Assembly (NCBI GenBank): GCA_958496175.1
Contig: OY292276.1
Span: 62,137,080 to 62,201,079, forward strand
DNA from: Sisyra terminalis
Taxonomy: Eukaryota > Arthropoda > Insecta > Neuroptera > Sisyridae
Length of the DNA stretch: 64,000 nucleotides
Direction of reading: 5' to 3'
Shown here: positions 11,001 through 24,414 of the stretch, piece by piece
Layout: each line of letters begins with the position of its first letter
Position numbering within the stretch: position 1 is the stretch's first letter
Position numbers and translations under genes: made by a program
Notes under the pieces: model-generated
Told to the model about the DNA's origin: nothing
The model's input: only the letters and a program-made list of their open reading frames with translations
Databases searched by the model: none

Positions 11001-11870
11001 AGTTGGCGTTGATGGCAACAAACCCTTGGCCAACCATTGGCAGTTTTTAAGGGCCCATATCTGGTTAAACGTGTGATTAACCAGTCGTTAATCGGTCAAT
11101 AATCAAATCCAAAATTGCGCATGGGTAATAACATGGAGATCAAGCTCTTATGGCAGTCTTGGTTCCCAAAAATAAATTAATAGTTGGGGCGTCAAATGCA
11201 GATGGCGCGGTAAGCAATATTTTAAGTTTTAAGCGACTTTTAGCAAGGGGTAAAGTGTAAAGTTGGTAGAAGTGTTGAAGTTGGTAACTAAGAAATTACG
11301 GTGGGAGGGGGGTGAAAGTTTTTTGGCTAACTTTAAAATAGCAAGTGCCGAATTTGATTATTTGGAATCGCGATCTTCTTTTCAATATCCATCATGGATA
11401 ACATATTTCACATTTGATCAACATCAAATACACTTTTCTACTGCCCAAATTCATTACGAAGGTATGTACTTATTTACTAGTTAATACCCCCACTTTTTGA
11501 TGGGGCAAAAATATGATTTAAATTCAAAATTATGAATCTATTTTTTTAGGTAAAATAAATTTGTTTCAGCAAGGATTCGACGATTTTTCTAGGCAGTCAC
11601 AATTCATAGCAATAGAAAAGGACAATTTCCCGGATTCAACTGTCATCTCTAAACTAACGCCATTAAGTAAATATACTTTAGTATTTCAATATTAATAAAT
11701 AAAATTTAATTTTCAATCAAATTTTCGTTAGTATATTTTAAATATTTCAGGAATAAATTAAATTTGAATTTGGCGCATAAAATTCTAAACTGGTTAAAAG
11801 TAGTTATCGTTATTATCGGCTATGCTACACTAGCGCCTTCAGTAAATGACGCCCGGAAGATAGCCTCTCC
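11001..11870. other. Unassigned, moderately complex DNA
   Basis: A 73-codon ORF at 11263-11484 has varied composition (contains WEGGESFLANF, YPSWITYFTFDQ) but no domain that I recognise. It may be chance. No other feature is visible. Confidence 0.3.
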
Positions 11871-12032
11871 CAAGATTTGTAAATTACACAGGTTGCTCCA
11901 TTAGAAAATTAGAATAAAAATGACGTCATATGAAGAATTTTGAAATTTGAATCAGTCTGAAGATATATACGAATTTCTTCTGGATACGTCACGTAGCCAC
12001 CATGAGGCCACCTGTGTATTTTATAAACCTTG
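11871..12032. mobile_element. MITE with 9-bp target duplication, copy 2
   Basis: It begins CAAGATTTGTAAATTACACAG and ends CCTGTGTATTTTATAAACCT plus TG. Flanks AGCCTCTCC and AGCCCCCCC agree at 7 of 9. It contains the CRE octamer TGACGTCA at 11921-11928 and TACGTCACGTA further in. Confidence 0.75.
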
Positions 12033-12850
12033 AGCCCCCCCTGGGTCATAAGTTCTATGTCTCTCGGTTTTATCAAATGTTATAGGTTATGTTTACCATC
12101 AATTACTGTTTAGACTATAAGCCGTTTTATCGGCCAATGAAAATTGCCATTGCTGTGCCCTTAATCGACATTCTTGGCCCAATTTAGGGCCGATTTTCAA
12201 ACTTTGTATGGGAATGCGCTAGCCATTATCAACAAGTTAGTGGATACCATGGAAACACTGTACAATATTTTCTATCTCATTCTCTCGTACGTTAAATCCT
12301 ATAGATTCATGTGTTTGTCGTTTTTTACTGTCGTTTTTTCGTTTCATCAAATTTCAAATCACGAAGAAGTTCATAAAAAAGTTTTCACTTCAAAAAAAAA
12401 AAAAAAATGCATAGCGTGGTGGGTACCGGTGGAGGGGAGAGGGGTTTCGTATGACCTAGAGAGGGCGGCATATTGATATTAAAATTTTTATAAAACCATT
12501 TTGCTTTGAGAAAAACACGAAATTTCATATAAAAGATACTTTAACTTAACCAATTTTCTTTGCTAGTGATGAAAATAGGGGGCGGCAAAATCACATGTTA
12601 CGCCACTGAAACCATTTTCAATATTTGAAATTAAATATTTAAATGATTTGCCTATATTTTGGTTTCAATAGGTATATTATGACGTCATAAAGGATCCACA
12701 GGCGCACCCATTGTTTTCGACAGTCATTTGTTCAAAAATTTAAAAAAAAATCTTGCCAAAATAAATTTCAAACAGGTTTTTCCTCACTTTAATAACGAAA
12801 AAAAAAAAATTTTTTTTTTTCTATCGAAAAAAAACTTCCATTTTCATTCT
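12033..12850. other. AT-rich unassigned DNA
   Basis: It includes an A14 run near 12394 and T/A runs near 12800. A CRE octamer TGACGTCA lies at 12680-12687 outside any recognised element. A 100-codon ORF (12174-12476) crosses the A run and is not protein-like. Confidence 0.4.
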
Positions 12851-13186
12851 TAGATAGTCTTAATTTGATTCCCGAGGGAAGAAATTAAAGACATTTCACC
12901 TATTTTACCATAGATTCCCTTTTTAAAGACATCAATTCCCTGAACTTACATTGGTTTGTTGAAAAAAAAAATTCTCATCAAATCGAACAGTGGATGTTTC
13001 CAGGTCGGAAATTGATGGGGGGAGGATGGGAGCGTCGTTGCGGGGTTGACAAGTGTGTTGGTCGAACGTCACGACGCGGTCGAGGTGAAGTGAGAAAAAA
13101 AAAATTAATTTCTGGAATCTAATGAATAATAATGAGCCTTCATCGGCCACCCCAACAACCCCCATCCCCTCCTCCTGATCATGACA

Positions 13187-13217
<31 letters not shown>

Positions 13218-14657
13218 GTAAAAAGACCGGATATGAAATGACGGTAATGACGCGTGGCTGACGACCGTTCATTCATTTATTTATTTATTGTTGTCATCAT
13301 TTTGCCTTTCTTTTCTCTCATCCACCCACCTCACCCCCAACCCCAACCCCTACGATTGTTTTTTTCTTGATTTGAAACAAAAAAATTTCCACCTTTTCCA
13401 CCAAAATTTCCCTAAATTACTCTGATATTCACTTTTTTTTTTTTTTGTATGCAATCAATCACCGGATGCCATCGAATTCATTAAAGTTTAAAATTTTAAA
13501 AATATTATCGTTCGTCCAGAGTTAATATTGCAGAAAAGTGCAGTGGTCGGCGGCGTGACCGACCATAAAAAATTCTTGGCCAACATAACGCAAGGGCGAG
13601 CCAGCCATCGATAAGGGAGTGGTGGTTGGTGCATGTGCATCGATGCATTTTTCATTAACTAAATCATTTTTTAACACTGAAACAATAATAATAATAATAA
13701 TAATAATAACAATCCTAATGATCATCATTACGTTATCGCAATCAAAACGGAAAACGAAAAGTCAACACGAAATTAACTCCGTTCGTATAATACATACATA
13801 CATACAATATACACGAAGGGGTGGTTGTGATTGACTACCATGTCCATAGGGGAGACTTAATAACTTTGACAAATCAAATTTTACCATCATCTTAAAAAAT
13901 TTTCATAAAAATCTTTTACGGATCCAATTCTAAATCAATTCTTCCCCCCACCAGTAAAAAAATATGAAATAATGGCCAGATGGTTTTGAATTGATTTGCC
14001 CCAATGACGTCAGCTGTTTTTTTTGTTTTCGGGCGTCGCGACGCCTCATCCCCCCACCCCCGATCAGCCCTGTAATTATTGATTGATATTAATGATTTTC
14101 GGATGTTGGTACAATACTAAAATATCATCATTTCGTTCCGATTCAAGATGAAATTATTAGGCCAAAGCGGATACGATTAATACCCCAAACGCACAAGGAA
14201 AAAAAAAACAACTACATAAAGGGTGTGTTTTTTTGGGGTTGGGGGATGGTGTGTGTGCGTTCAATGTTCATCAATCAATTTTCATTATTCAAAAAATTAT
14301 TTTTCCATTGCACATTTACGGGAAATTCGATAATCGGCGGGGCGAGATCCCGTTAAAAGCTCCAGGCGTCGTCGTCGTCGCTCATGGATAGTTTGGGAAG
14401 CTGCAAGCTTCCCCCCCCCCATTGTGAAACTTAATATTATCCAACAACCACAGGGGCTATTCGAGAGATACAATGTCGAGAGACAACACAAGAGGAAAAT
14501 TTAGCCATGTCTTTCCTCTCCCCCCGCATTCCTCCCTTAGCTGATGTGTCTTCCTATATTCCACTTTCAAGTTGCAGTCATAATAATAACAAGCTTTTAA
14601 GCACATAGAGACTTAGACGAGGATGCAAATATTAGACATCATACATTGTCACTGGTA

Positions 14658-14689
<32 letters not shown>

Positions 14690-14700
14690 TACTTGACTAC
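12851..14700. other. Low-repeat island with microsatellites, CRE plus E-box
   Basis: GC-richer, complex sequence. It contains GAT repeats (13188-13218), AAT repeats (about 13683-13709), a C10 run (about 14411), a TA tract (14663-14686), and a C-rich G-quadruplex-type tract on the minus strand (13325-13350). A consensus CRE TGACGTCA (14005-14012) overlaps a CAGCTG E-box (14011-14016). ORFs across the repeats (a His-run and an Ile-run) are artefacts of the trinucleotides. No exon was recognised. Confidence 0.4.
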
Positions 14701-16353
14701 AGTCAAGGTGCATTTGCAAAATTTTCAAACAAATGAAAGAAATGTAGCTTTTGTTTTTCTCGATTCGTTTTTCTTCTTTTTTTTTCGAAAATGTTTACAT
14801 TATGTGATTGGCGTTGACACTTTTGTTTATACAATGCGCTATTTTCTATAGGAACTAGCAGTAGATTCTCACCCTTGGTATTATTATCTTTTTCACAGAG
14901 GAAAAATAAAATTGATAATGATTCAAAGGGGTTGCACGGTGAGGGAGGGGGAGAGCAAAGACGAATATCAATCGTGCCATGACTGATTAACTCTACTGTT
15001 TGTTTGGATATCATATTATTTAATTTGCATCTGATATATGGACTGGCAGAAAATAGGAAAACAAACGAAAAAAAAAAACAAAACAATGCTTTTAAAGTGA
15101 ATTCTAGCAAACAATTGGTGTAACATTTTGATTCGTTTTTGTTTCTTCCTATCCAGAAAAGTATTATTCACCAGATGAAGACATCAGGGTTATCCAAAAT
15201 TAAATACCTTAGCTGGCATATGAGAAACCTACTACAAACAATTGTAAGTTTGATAGCTTGGTGCCGACTTAAAATTAATTTAATCATAAATTGGCTTAGC
15301 AGATATTGACTTATCTATTGGCTTAAAAACAGTGGTACAGTTGGTTATAAGCTAATATTGAATCTGATGACAATAAATAAGTACAAAAATTGAAGGACCA
15401 CAAAAATAATATTGTATTTGCTTCTTTGTGATCATGAATACAAATTTTGCACAAAAAAATTGATGTATTTCGTAAAAATAAGTATTAACTTAATAACTAT
15501 AGCTGACAATATTATCAATCTTAAGCCAATAGATTTAGCGAAAAATCATAAGAACTCTTTTTTGTAGAGCGTTAAATTTACTATAAACATAACGTCATTA
15601 GTTACTTTTGATTTATTTGTCGCTGACAAAAATTAAATTTTCCCTTGGTTTCCATAAGAAACTAAAGTTGGAAAGTGGACTATCTTAAAGTTAATATTAA
15701 GAGCTTTTTTTTATCAATTTGAAAGCTTTTGAGCCTTTAGGAGCAAAGAAATTCTAAAACACCCCTATTAAGAACCATCCTACTAAATACAAATTTCCAA
15801 AAAAAAAAATTATATCTACTTATATTCCTATAACGGACTATCGACTTTAACGGATACCCCTTTAAAGGTAAAGGCTTTTGAAGGCCAAAATAAGAGAATG
15901 GCAGCTTTAAATATGTCGTTTATGGAATTTGGAACCAGTTTAAGGAATTTATTATTTGTTGTCAATTATAAATACATTAACACCTTGGAACCGATCTTTT
16001 CCTAATTACTATATTATTTATTGTCGCCAGCTGAGAGCAGGTAAAATTCTTTTTAATTTCACACCTATTTGGAATGCAACCCCTTTTATTCACAACATTA
16101 AGATCATAATGGAATAAAGGTTGATAAAATTGAACGTAAATATTTGTCTACCTGAATTCTATTATACAATTGATGAACAAGTTTATTGATTTCGATAATA
16201 TTTTATTTTCAGGGGTACATTTTAGTGTTTGGCCAAAAAAAAAAGGTATAAAGATCACAAACAAGTCCAATTTAAATAGTGATACCAATATTTTATTTTG
16301 ATTTCATTTATGGTTCCAATCTGAAGACAGCTTGAAGACCATTTCAAAGACCT
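14701..16353. other. AT-rich unassigned DNA
   Basis: A 135-codon minus-strand ORF (14703-15110) opens with a hydrophobic stretch but is built on T/A runs and matches nothing that I know. The remainder has no visible repeat structure. Confidence 0.35.
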
Positions 16354-16392
16354 AGTCCTTGAAATGGACTTACACCACTTTCAAAATAAACG
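16354..16392. repeat. MITE terminal fragment
   Basis: A solo terminus (GAAATGGACTTACACCACTT followed by TCAAAATAAACGAG) matches the right end of the elements at 17793-18028 and 27213-27451. The rest is missing. Confidence 0.7.
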
Positions 16393-16637
16393 AGTCATAT
16401 CAAAAAAAAAAATCTTTTCATTTCACTTCGTCAAGATCTATAAGAATCCATCTTCAAATTATGACACCGGAAAAACCAAAATCTTACCCTCCCTGGATAA
16501 GATGCATTTAATCTCATCCACATAAATTTCATTAAACGAAGAAAAAAAAATCCTTAGGAAAAACTAAAATTCTATATCCACAAATCAACCACACTATTGT
16601 AGCGGTTCAGACGAGTCGCTAACGCGACAGCAATTCC

Positions 16638-18353
16638 CTCGGGTCCGGGGAGGCTTGGAAAAAACAAACAAGATAGTTTTGTTTCAATAACAAGTGAACA
16701 TAAAGGTTTTTGGAAAAATGTAAAATTGATGCATACAATAAAATCAAGTAGCCTATTACCCTTAAATGTTAATGGTATTGGGCAACCCCATCACACTGTA
16801 CCAACGTACAACGCTATCTATGTGCCATTATGAGTTTCACCATTGGAAAAAAAATTCCTGTATTGTCAAAAAAAAGTTTTCCCCAGAGAAAATTCAATCA
16901 ACCCAAACTGAAAATTTATTGAAACTAAATCATAAAGTATAAATTTAACAGCAGTACACTTTCGCAAAATTAATTTACAACTAAATTGTAAAAATCCCTA
17001 CATCCCAACCAATCCAACAATCTCAAAACGACGCCAACTAAAAATTTACTAAAATTTACAGGAAAAATCAAAGAAACTTGTGGAAAAACAAAAGGAAACC
17101 ATTTACTGTCTTTACAATTACCAATTATTGAAAATTTTCTCAAATTTTACCGAAAACAAATTGTTTCAAAGTTTTGATATATGAGCAATGAGCATTGCCT
17201 ATAAGGACAATAAGGGCTTGGACCTAATATAGGAATATGCAAATTTTTCACTTACATGAACCAAACAAATGACTTCCACAATTACTAAAACACTTGACCA
17301 TCACTTTTCCACCATTTTTTCACAATAAATCAAACTAAATCAATTAAAAATCCTTAAAATCAATCACCCAAAAACACTGACACAAAAAAAAAACAATGTC
17401 AATCAACAAATGACTCCACACATGCGCAGTACATCAGTTAAAAAACCGTCGCCTACTTGAATTAAATTTAAATTTTTGATCAAAGTATTATCAAAGGTCA
17501 TATATTCGATTGCTTTTAAGTAATAAGTTGCCCAAATTTTATTTAGAGCTTTAATTTTTATAATTTTACTTAAAAAAAAATTGACACTTTCAGGTGAAAT
17601 GATATCTATATAAGAAATATTCGTGAAATGGAATCAAATAGGGCCATAAGGCACATATGATGAGGAAAACAATTTGGATATCGGTAAGGGGCAGGCAAGA
17701 TGTTACAATTTAAGTAGATTATTGTTTCCCAACCTTTGTTGTATTATACTGCAACTAATCGTCCAACATATACATAACTTTACATAAGTCTAAATTTTGA
17801 AAATGAGTTAAGTCCATTTCACGAACAATCCCTATAGTATTATCATTTTTAACCATAGGAACATAAAATACTAAGGAGGAGGAGAGAATAATTGGTGTTT
17901 TTGTTAAAATCAGTAATTTGTGAAAACTTGGCAGTTAAATAAGTAACAGGCTTTGTTCTAGTTACAAGAAGAAGAATCACCATATAGACTGTCCTTGAAA
18001 TGGACTTACACCACTTTCAAAATAAACGAGTCGATTAATATTATAGTTATTTGGGGCAAATAGAAAACAATTAGAAGGTATACACATTTACATTTAAACA
18101 AAAAAATTTTTCCCCTTATACCTTGGGACACCCTAGTGTCCAATTTAATATCGTATATAATAAAATCGGAAAATTTCAATGAAATAAATCTAATAATTCG
18201 AAATAAACATCAAATATAACCAACAATGAACTTGCACTAGAAGATAATAATGATCCATAACCATTTGATTACCCAATTGAGACCCAAAGTGGCATCCCCA
18301 ATAGAAATCCCATAAGTTTTACTCCCAAAAATTTATAATTTTCTTTTATAATA
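16638..18353 (+). repeat. 1.7-kb direct duplication, copy A
   Basis: It is nearly collinear with 26057-27773. Shared sequence runs from GGCTTGGAAAAAA, through ACCAACGTACAACGCTATCT and CACACATGCGCAGTACATC, to TCCCAAAAATTT. It includes a complete short MITE (17793-18028). Differences are scattered substitutions and small indels. There is no coding signal. The nature of the unit (transposon or segmental duplication) is unclear. Confidence 0.85.
17793..18028. mobile_element. Short MITE, intact copy in duplication A
   Basis: Ends are TTTTGAAAATGAGTTAAGTCC and GGACTTACACCACTTTCAAA. It serves as the empty-site reference for the hAT insertion at 7609-7804, because CCCTATAG is uninterrupted here. Confidence 0.8.
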
Positions 18354-19928
18354 ATAAAAATAAATTATTTTTTTTGTATATTATTCGTAAAATGAATCCC
18401 GTAAAATGAGAAATAAAATCGTACAATCCTCTATAAATGAAGTACCTACGGGTGTGAATATTTCACGGGTAGTTATTAGGTAACACACTAATAGGCGTAA
18501 AACGTATACATGTAATTTGTAGGTGTATCGACAAAGACAAAGAACAAACAATGAATTTAAATCTAGTCCTATCCCTTCTCCATTTCTAACGAGACAATTA
18601 ACTTTACAACTTGTCTTTCTTTTCTTTTCTTTTTTTTGGCGTTAACATCAACCAAATTCTTGACATTATTGAATTTTCTGTCAATTTGGCCAAATTTTTG
18701 ATGATTGACATGGCGGCAGAGATTTAAACGAGCGATAAGAAGAGACCATCGAATAATTTCCATGTGTCAACTTGTCGCCTTAAAACGCAAAGATTAACGA
18801 AGACATTAGGCGATCCAAACCAAGGGTATCTTATCTTTTCGATCATAATATCTAATCTGATGCCCTTCCGACATCCATACTACAATGGACGACAACTCAA
18901 CTACCCCCGATACGTTTTTTTTTTTAAATTTCTTGAAAAAGCATGTCCTACAAATAAAAGATCTTTGTAATGATGATGGATTTCGATTGATTTAATTGAT
19001 CTTCAAGTGCAACATTTTTCATCTGGAGGGTGCTTCGCACCCTCAGCCCCCTTAAAAACTTAAAGTGAACAATTCAAAATTCAATTAAAAATGCAATTAA
19101 TTGCATTATAATTTACTCTCGATAACTCACATATGCGATATTGTTTGATAGAGAATGTATTAAATACAGAAGAAAAAAAAAAGAACAATCAATAAGGGGT
19201 TGATTCGGTCGATGGAGGGGGTGAATGAATTTGTGTTAATGGTCGCTACCTATATGTGTATTAATAGATTGGATGTTTTTGTGAATACATAGAGAGAGTA
19301 TAATATGTACATTGTACATAACAAGTAGAATTAAGGGATGATGGAGAGATGATGATAAAGCATAACATTAACTATATGTAGGTACTACACCAGCCAGCGC
19401 ATATATTAGATTGCGTTACCGGACGAATGTTTTGATACAAATTCGAGGGTGGTTTTTGGGATCGGTAAGGGATGAAAAGTAGAACATTTGGTCCATGTTG
19501 TCGGGATTTAAATTCGATATTATTATACACACCGACGGCGAGGGGGTGCAATGAGGCCGTGGCCGTCGGGGGTTAAAGAGGTTGTGTTTGATTGAAATTA
19601 TTTGAAACGCATGGCATATATGCAATGAACTGCAAATGCAACCCATAAAGGCTCTAAAATGTTCAACACAATGTCGTTTATTTAAATTTATTATCTATAT
19701 AAATATATAGTATATTAGGGGGTGGGAGCGAGTCATATTTAATAATATTATTATATCTCGGCTATATGCGCTATTATGATTATTTTATTATCCTCATCAT
19801 GAATTTTATGAATTTATTATTATGTTAAATGCATCAGAAACTGATTGATATTGGCTCTGATTGCATCGCTGTCGGCTATGATTAAATGCACTTAATTAAA
19901 GGGTCGTTTTTTTCGGCATAAATTACTC
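18354..19928. other. Low-repeat island holding one copy of a 74-bp duplicated sequence
   Basis: Complex single-copy sequence. Bases 18464-18537 recur with one mismatch at 22749-22822. It has TAAT-rich homeodomain-type patches and ATATAT blocks, with no protein-like ORF. It is a candidate non-coding element region, by inference. Confidence 0.35.
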
Positions 19929-21955
19929 TATAATGTAATCAACAATGTTATACTATCCCTACTAAATTGGCATCCCTTATTCAAACACACAAATAATTCA
20001 ATTAAAAAAGTGAAATTGTTCAATGATTTTGCAAATCTGCATTGCATTCAAACTCGACAAAGTGCAACTTGCTGTCCATCAGATACAGAGATCAGTGGAT
20101 AAATCAAAAAAAAAAATGCTTCAACAAATTTCCAAACTTCCAAAATTTCCTTAACCCACTTAACTTTAACTATCAACAAGTAGTTTCAGATGCACTTACA
20201 TTTACGAAGAGCTTCCCAATGACGTCACATCCAACTCAATGTCACCATATGCACCATTGCAAATCCCAAATCACCAAAATTCCAATGCGGATCTAAAAAA
20301 AAAAAACAAACAACATTGATTAAATAATTCCTCAGAAAAAAAAAAAACCTTAATATAAAAATGTACCAAACAATAAAAGTCAATAGCATCAAAGTTGGCA
20401 TCAACTTTAATGGACCAAAAAGCCAAACATCAAATTGTGGAAAGCCGAAAATTTTTCACTAAACACTAAATCAAAACATTCAACTACACATAAATCATAA
20501 AATTGCATTACAAACTGCAATAATTGCAGTAATTAATGCAAATTAAAAATGCCCAAAAAAAAGTGACAGCGCGATCCGAATCGATTCACTTAATGGCGAC
20601 CCTTTATCATCACGGCGATGCGTCATTGTTTTTCGACGATCACGGCTCCGCCAAGGTCTCTTGGCCGGAAGGAAATTCAAATTTTGACAGAGGAAATATT
20701 TTAATCTTATTCTTTCCTGTAACCTTTATGAAAGAAAAATCTTTCAATTTTACATCGAGAATGGACATTTTTTTTTTCCCAATTTTTCCAATTTAATTTT
20801 TTGGATGCAATGATTGTAAGTGCACCGGAGAAAGGAAGAGAGATGGAAGATTGTTTTGATCAAATTCGAGATGATGCAATTAGGTCCGCATAGGCCATCT
20901 ATCGCAAATCGGTGACACTAAGAAAAATCTAAGTTTCTAGCGCAATTATTCAAAAATATTATTTTTCAATTTAAAAATTTAAAACATTGCTTAATGATTT
21001 CAAAGATTTGTAATTTTGAAAATTTTTTCGACAATTATCGAATTGAATTTTTTAAAAGTTATGACCTACGTGTAAATTTCAACCACTTGTTTCACCATTT
21101 GTGACCGGGAATTTAAATATATATACATATATATATTAGACTGATTCAAAAAAAAAAACAAAAAAGCTTAGATTATAGTTCTTTTTTCTGCCACTAACAG
21201 GCAAGTATTGATAACGTACCAAGGGCCACTTGGATGTTAAAAAGGTATTCCAATCTAGCAATCCATGAAAAAAAATCTATAAATATTTATATATCAAGCA
21301 AATATTTTTGTTTGAACTTCTGTTCAAATTTATTATTATATCAGATTATACTACATAAATTGGACCGCAATATATTCTATACTTTGTATACACACTAGAC
21401 TGATTAAAAAAAATATATTATTTTTTTTTTTCTTAATTATATCGAAAATATTGTTGGGAATGACAAAAAAAAAATCCTGTGAAAGTTTAAGCTCTTAATA
21501 CTAAGCGGTGCCGCATCGCAAAATTCGATTGTCCATTTAAATAACATGGCAACAATATTTTCTTGCACTTTGCAATTTTATAACTCACGTCAAAGACAAT
21601 ATTTCGGAATGACCAAGATATATTCTTGTAGAAAATTGAACGATCTACAAAAAAGGTTTCGAACAAGTTTTTGATATATTTATTCCTTCAAAAGTTATTC
21701 GAGGTGAAAGTTGAACTGAAGAGAAATTTTAATATTTTTTCAGTTTTTCGACGCAACCATCAATTTTATGAGAAAATTTTATAGAACATTTTTTGTAGAG
21801 CACTTTTTTTCCTATAACTTATCTCCATGAAAGTTTTTGATATTTTTCACAGGTTCTAAGTTATTTGCATTAAACTGAAAATTCCCTGAATTTTTAAATT
21901 TTTAACATAAGAATTATTTTTTTATTTTAATAAAATAACTTGGGACCTGTGAAAA
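19929..21955 (+). repeat. 2-kb direct duplication, copy A
   Basis: It is collinear and highly similar to 47068-49092, starting near ACAATGTTATACT and ending at ACCTGTGAAAA. Inside is a GC-rich patch (about 20567-20690, containing CACGGCGATGCGTCATTG and CTCTTGGCCGGAAGG), identical in both copies and open in one frame, plus a CRE octamer at 20220-20227. The last third (from about 21396) is one arm of a foldback whose second arm exists only in the other copy. Confidence 0.85.
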
Positions 21956-22418
21956 GGGCAAACCAAAGGAAATGGAATTTCAATTGTATAGAGCGCATTT
22001 TTCAAAAATTACTTGGCATTTCAATATAATTTATTGGAGAATTTTTTTTTTACTTGTTTAATGATTAATTACCGTAATTGTCGTAATTAGGTAGGTCATT
22101 AAGTGCATAATCATCAGAATATGCATAGATAAGGGCATTGTTTTCACCATAAAATAATAAAAAAAAAAATTATAGACTTCTTTAAAGGAAATACATAAAA
22201 TTTTTGTTTCGATCGTTTCATTTTGAAAGTGGTGCAAGTCAGCATTTTACTGCCTACATACTTGGATTCTCTACAAATTGATTAATATATTTATAAACTA
22301 CCTAATATATATATATATATACAAATTTTATTTAGCCTCGTGACTTTTTTCTTATTATTTTCAAAAAAATTTACCTATAAAATCATACAGAACATTTAAC
22401 AAAACTTAAAGTTTAGAG
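21956..22418. other. AT-rich unassigned DNA with a solo MITE end
   Basis: About 22213-22240 (CATTTTGAAAGTGGTGCAAGT) is a lone terminus of the short MITE family. The rest is AT-rich, with a TA tract near 22300. Confidence 0.45.
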
Positions 22419-22648
22419 CAGCGGTTCCTAACCTTTTTCAGCCGTGGACCCCCCCCCAAGGAAATCAAGCATAATTCCAAGGACCTCTGAGTGAAAAAAA
22501 TGTGCAATTTTCGGACAATATTATATTTTAGTATTCCTTCATTAAATTAAAAAAACAAAAAACAAACTTTTTCAAATGGGACCGCGGACCCCCAAACATA
22601 GGCTCGCGGACCCCCAGGGGTCCGCGGACCACCGGTTAGAAAACAATG
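22419..22648. mobile_element. Non-autonomous hAT element, second copy
   Basis: Ends CAGCGGTTCCTAACC and GGTTAGAAAACAATG are inverted repeats. The 8-bp flanks GTTTAGAG and GCTTAGAG match at 7 of 8. Internal GTCCGCGG palindromes match the elements at 7609 and 34700. Confidence 0.85.
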
Positions 22649-24409
22649 GCTTAGAGGAAACTAAGCTTCCCAAAAAAATGTCTTTGAAATCATTACAAAA
22701 AAAAAAAAACAATTCTTATAATTTAAATACATAATATTTAAAGTACCTCACGGGTAGCTATTAGGTAACACACTAATAGGCGTAAAACGTATACATGTAA
22801 TTTGTAGGTGTATCGACAAAGAAAAGAAACAAAAATGAATTAAAATACATATGTGTGAGGGAAACAGACAAAAAATGAAAATCAATTGAATATTGATTTT
22901 TTTTTCGGTCCCATTAAAAATAAATATTTGCCCAATAGTTGCACGTGTGTTATCAAATATTTAAGCGTCGCGACGCGTCATCTATTTAATTCCAATAAAA
23001 TATTTAACACATTTATTTCATTTTCCAATTTTTCTACAAATTAATTCATCAAAACCCAAATGAGTATCTTGCATAGTATTTACGGGGGGGAGGGGGGAAT
23101 GTTTGTCAATGTTTATGGGGGGAAAACATCGCACAGATTGGCCAGCGTAAAAAAAAAAAAAACAAATAACCAAGTCATTAGGGATTCTTCCAGAATTCTT
23201 CCAGGACAATGTCCAGAAAAACAGGGAACCGAAACCGAACGGAACAGTCGAGTGACCGGAAGTGGCCGGAAACGTCAAGAGGATTGAATGCTTAGAATGC
23301 CTGCACGCGACCATCCCCCTTGCCTCCCGACGGCGGCGGCAACCGCTCATTGTTCCCGAGGGAGATGAATGATGCGATTTCTTTTTCTTGTTCATCCACG
23401 AAAACCATTTGTAACGAATAAATCACAGCACACTAAGAGACCAACCAAAAGGGCACAATTATATACTTTCTTGTCTTCGGTGCCCCCCCCCCCAATTCCC
23501 GTCCTCGATCCCTCACCTGATTAATCGCTCCGACCAAATGGCCAAATATATATATATATGGTATTCAAATTGATGAACTCATGAGATTTTCAAATGTTCC
23601 CAACTTTTTTCGACCGTTGTCAAACTCAAAAGCCCTTTTTCTAATATATGAAACAGACATTGTTTTGACATTGTGTGGCTCCTCAGTGTCCCCAACACTT
23701 GAAGATTATTTTTAAATTTTAATTGAGTCAAAGCAATGTTTTTTTCTTTTGGGAAAATTTGCGATGAAAAGTCGTTTGTGTCAAAATCCAACTCGTATAT
23801 GAATGTGTAGTATTATACGTATATGGTGAATGTGGCAAGCTGGGCTAAGCCAAGGGTGAGGGAATAAGTGTATGTATGTGTACGGATGAAAAGAGGGATA
23901 GATCCCCTTTCCAGTAAATTCACTTAGACGATACACCGATATGCTTTTAGCCCACGGCTGTTTCTCTAACGCTCCCCATTCCTCCCCCACACAACAGTAC
24001 ACCCCTCATATCTCGTATGGAAACCCTTACGCTGGATATTATTTACAATGGCGCGTGTGTTGGTGTGTTGACGCTATTTCTTTTCCAGCTTCTGTTATTC
24101 CCGGCATTAAATGGAGGAGAATGTATCCAGTTGCCTCCTCGACATCTTCCCATCTTAATGCACCACCACCCTGTAGCTAAGTACATGTGAAAGGGGTAAT
24201 TTTTATGTCAACCACCCTTTAATAAATACTCACGTATGTATGTCGTCTACCTTTGTGTACACACGTAACGTGTAACGTGGGTAGGTAGGTGTCACATTAT
24301 ACAGACCACTTTTCTGCACCCACATTTCTCCCAAACACACATAATATTTCATTTCATTTTTCAAATTTGCCCCAAATTAACGACAAAACATACATGCAAA
24401 CTATTCACA
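22649..24409. other. Low-repeat island with second copy of the 74-bp sequence
   Basis: Contains 22749-22822 (the duplicate of 18464-18537), a G-rich patch at about 23083-23122, a C11 run near 23484 and a TA tract near 23550. Overlapping ORFs on both strands (23018-23395 and 23060-23287) are not protein-like. No exon was recognised. Confidence 0.35.
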
Positions 24410-24414
24410 GGGAT

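Noticed and set aside
12932..13276. ORF with a ten-His run; and 13522-13834 ORFs with Ile runs
   Set aside because: The runs are translations of GAT and AAT microsatellites. The remaining residues show no domain.
14703..15110. 135-codon minus-strand ORF with a signal-peptide-like start
   Set aside because: The hydrophobic start is a poly-A/T-derived Phe/Leu run, and the rest is basic low-complexity sequence. About this length is expected by chance in 64 kb of such DNA.
20536..20796. Duplicated ORFs at 20536-20796 and 47697-48056 considered as a conserved gene pair
   Set aside because: The whole 2-kb duplication is nearly identical, so identity in the ORF is not evidence of coding. The 3' halves are poly-T-derived Phe runs that differ in frame.
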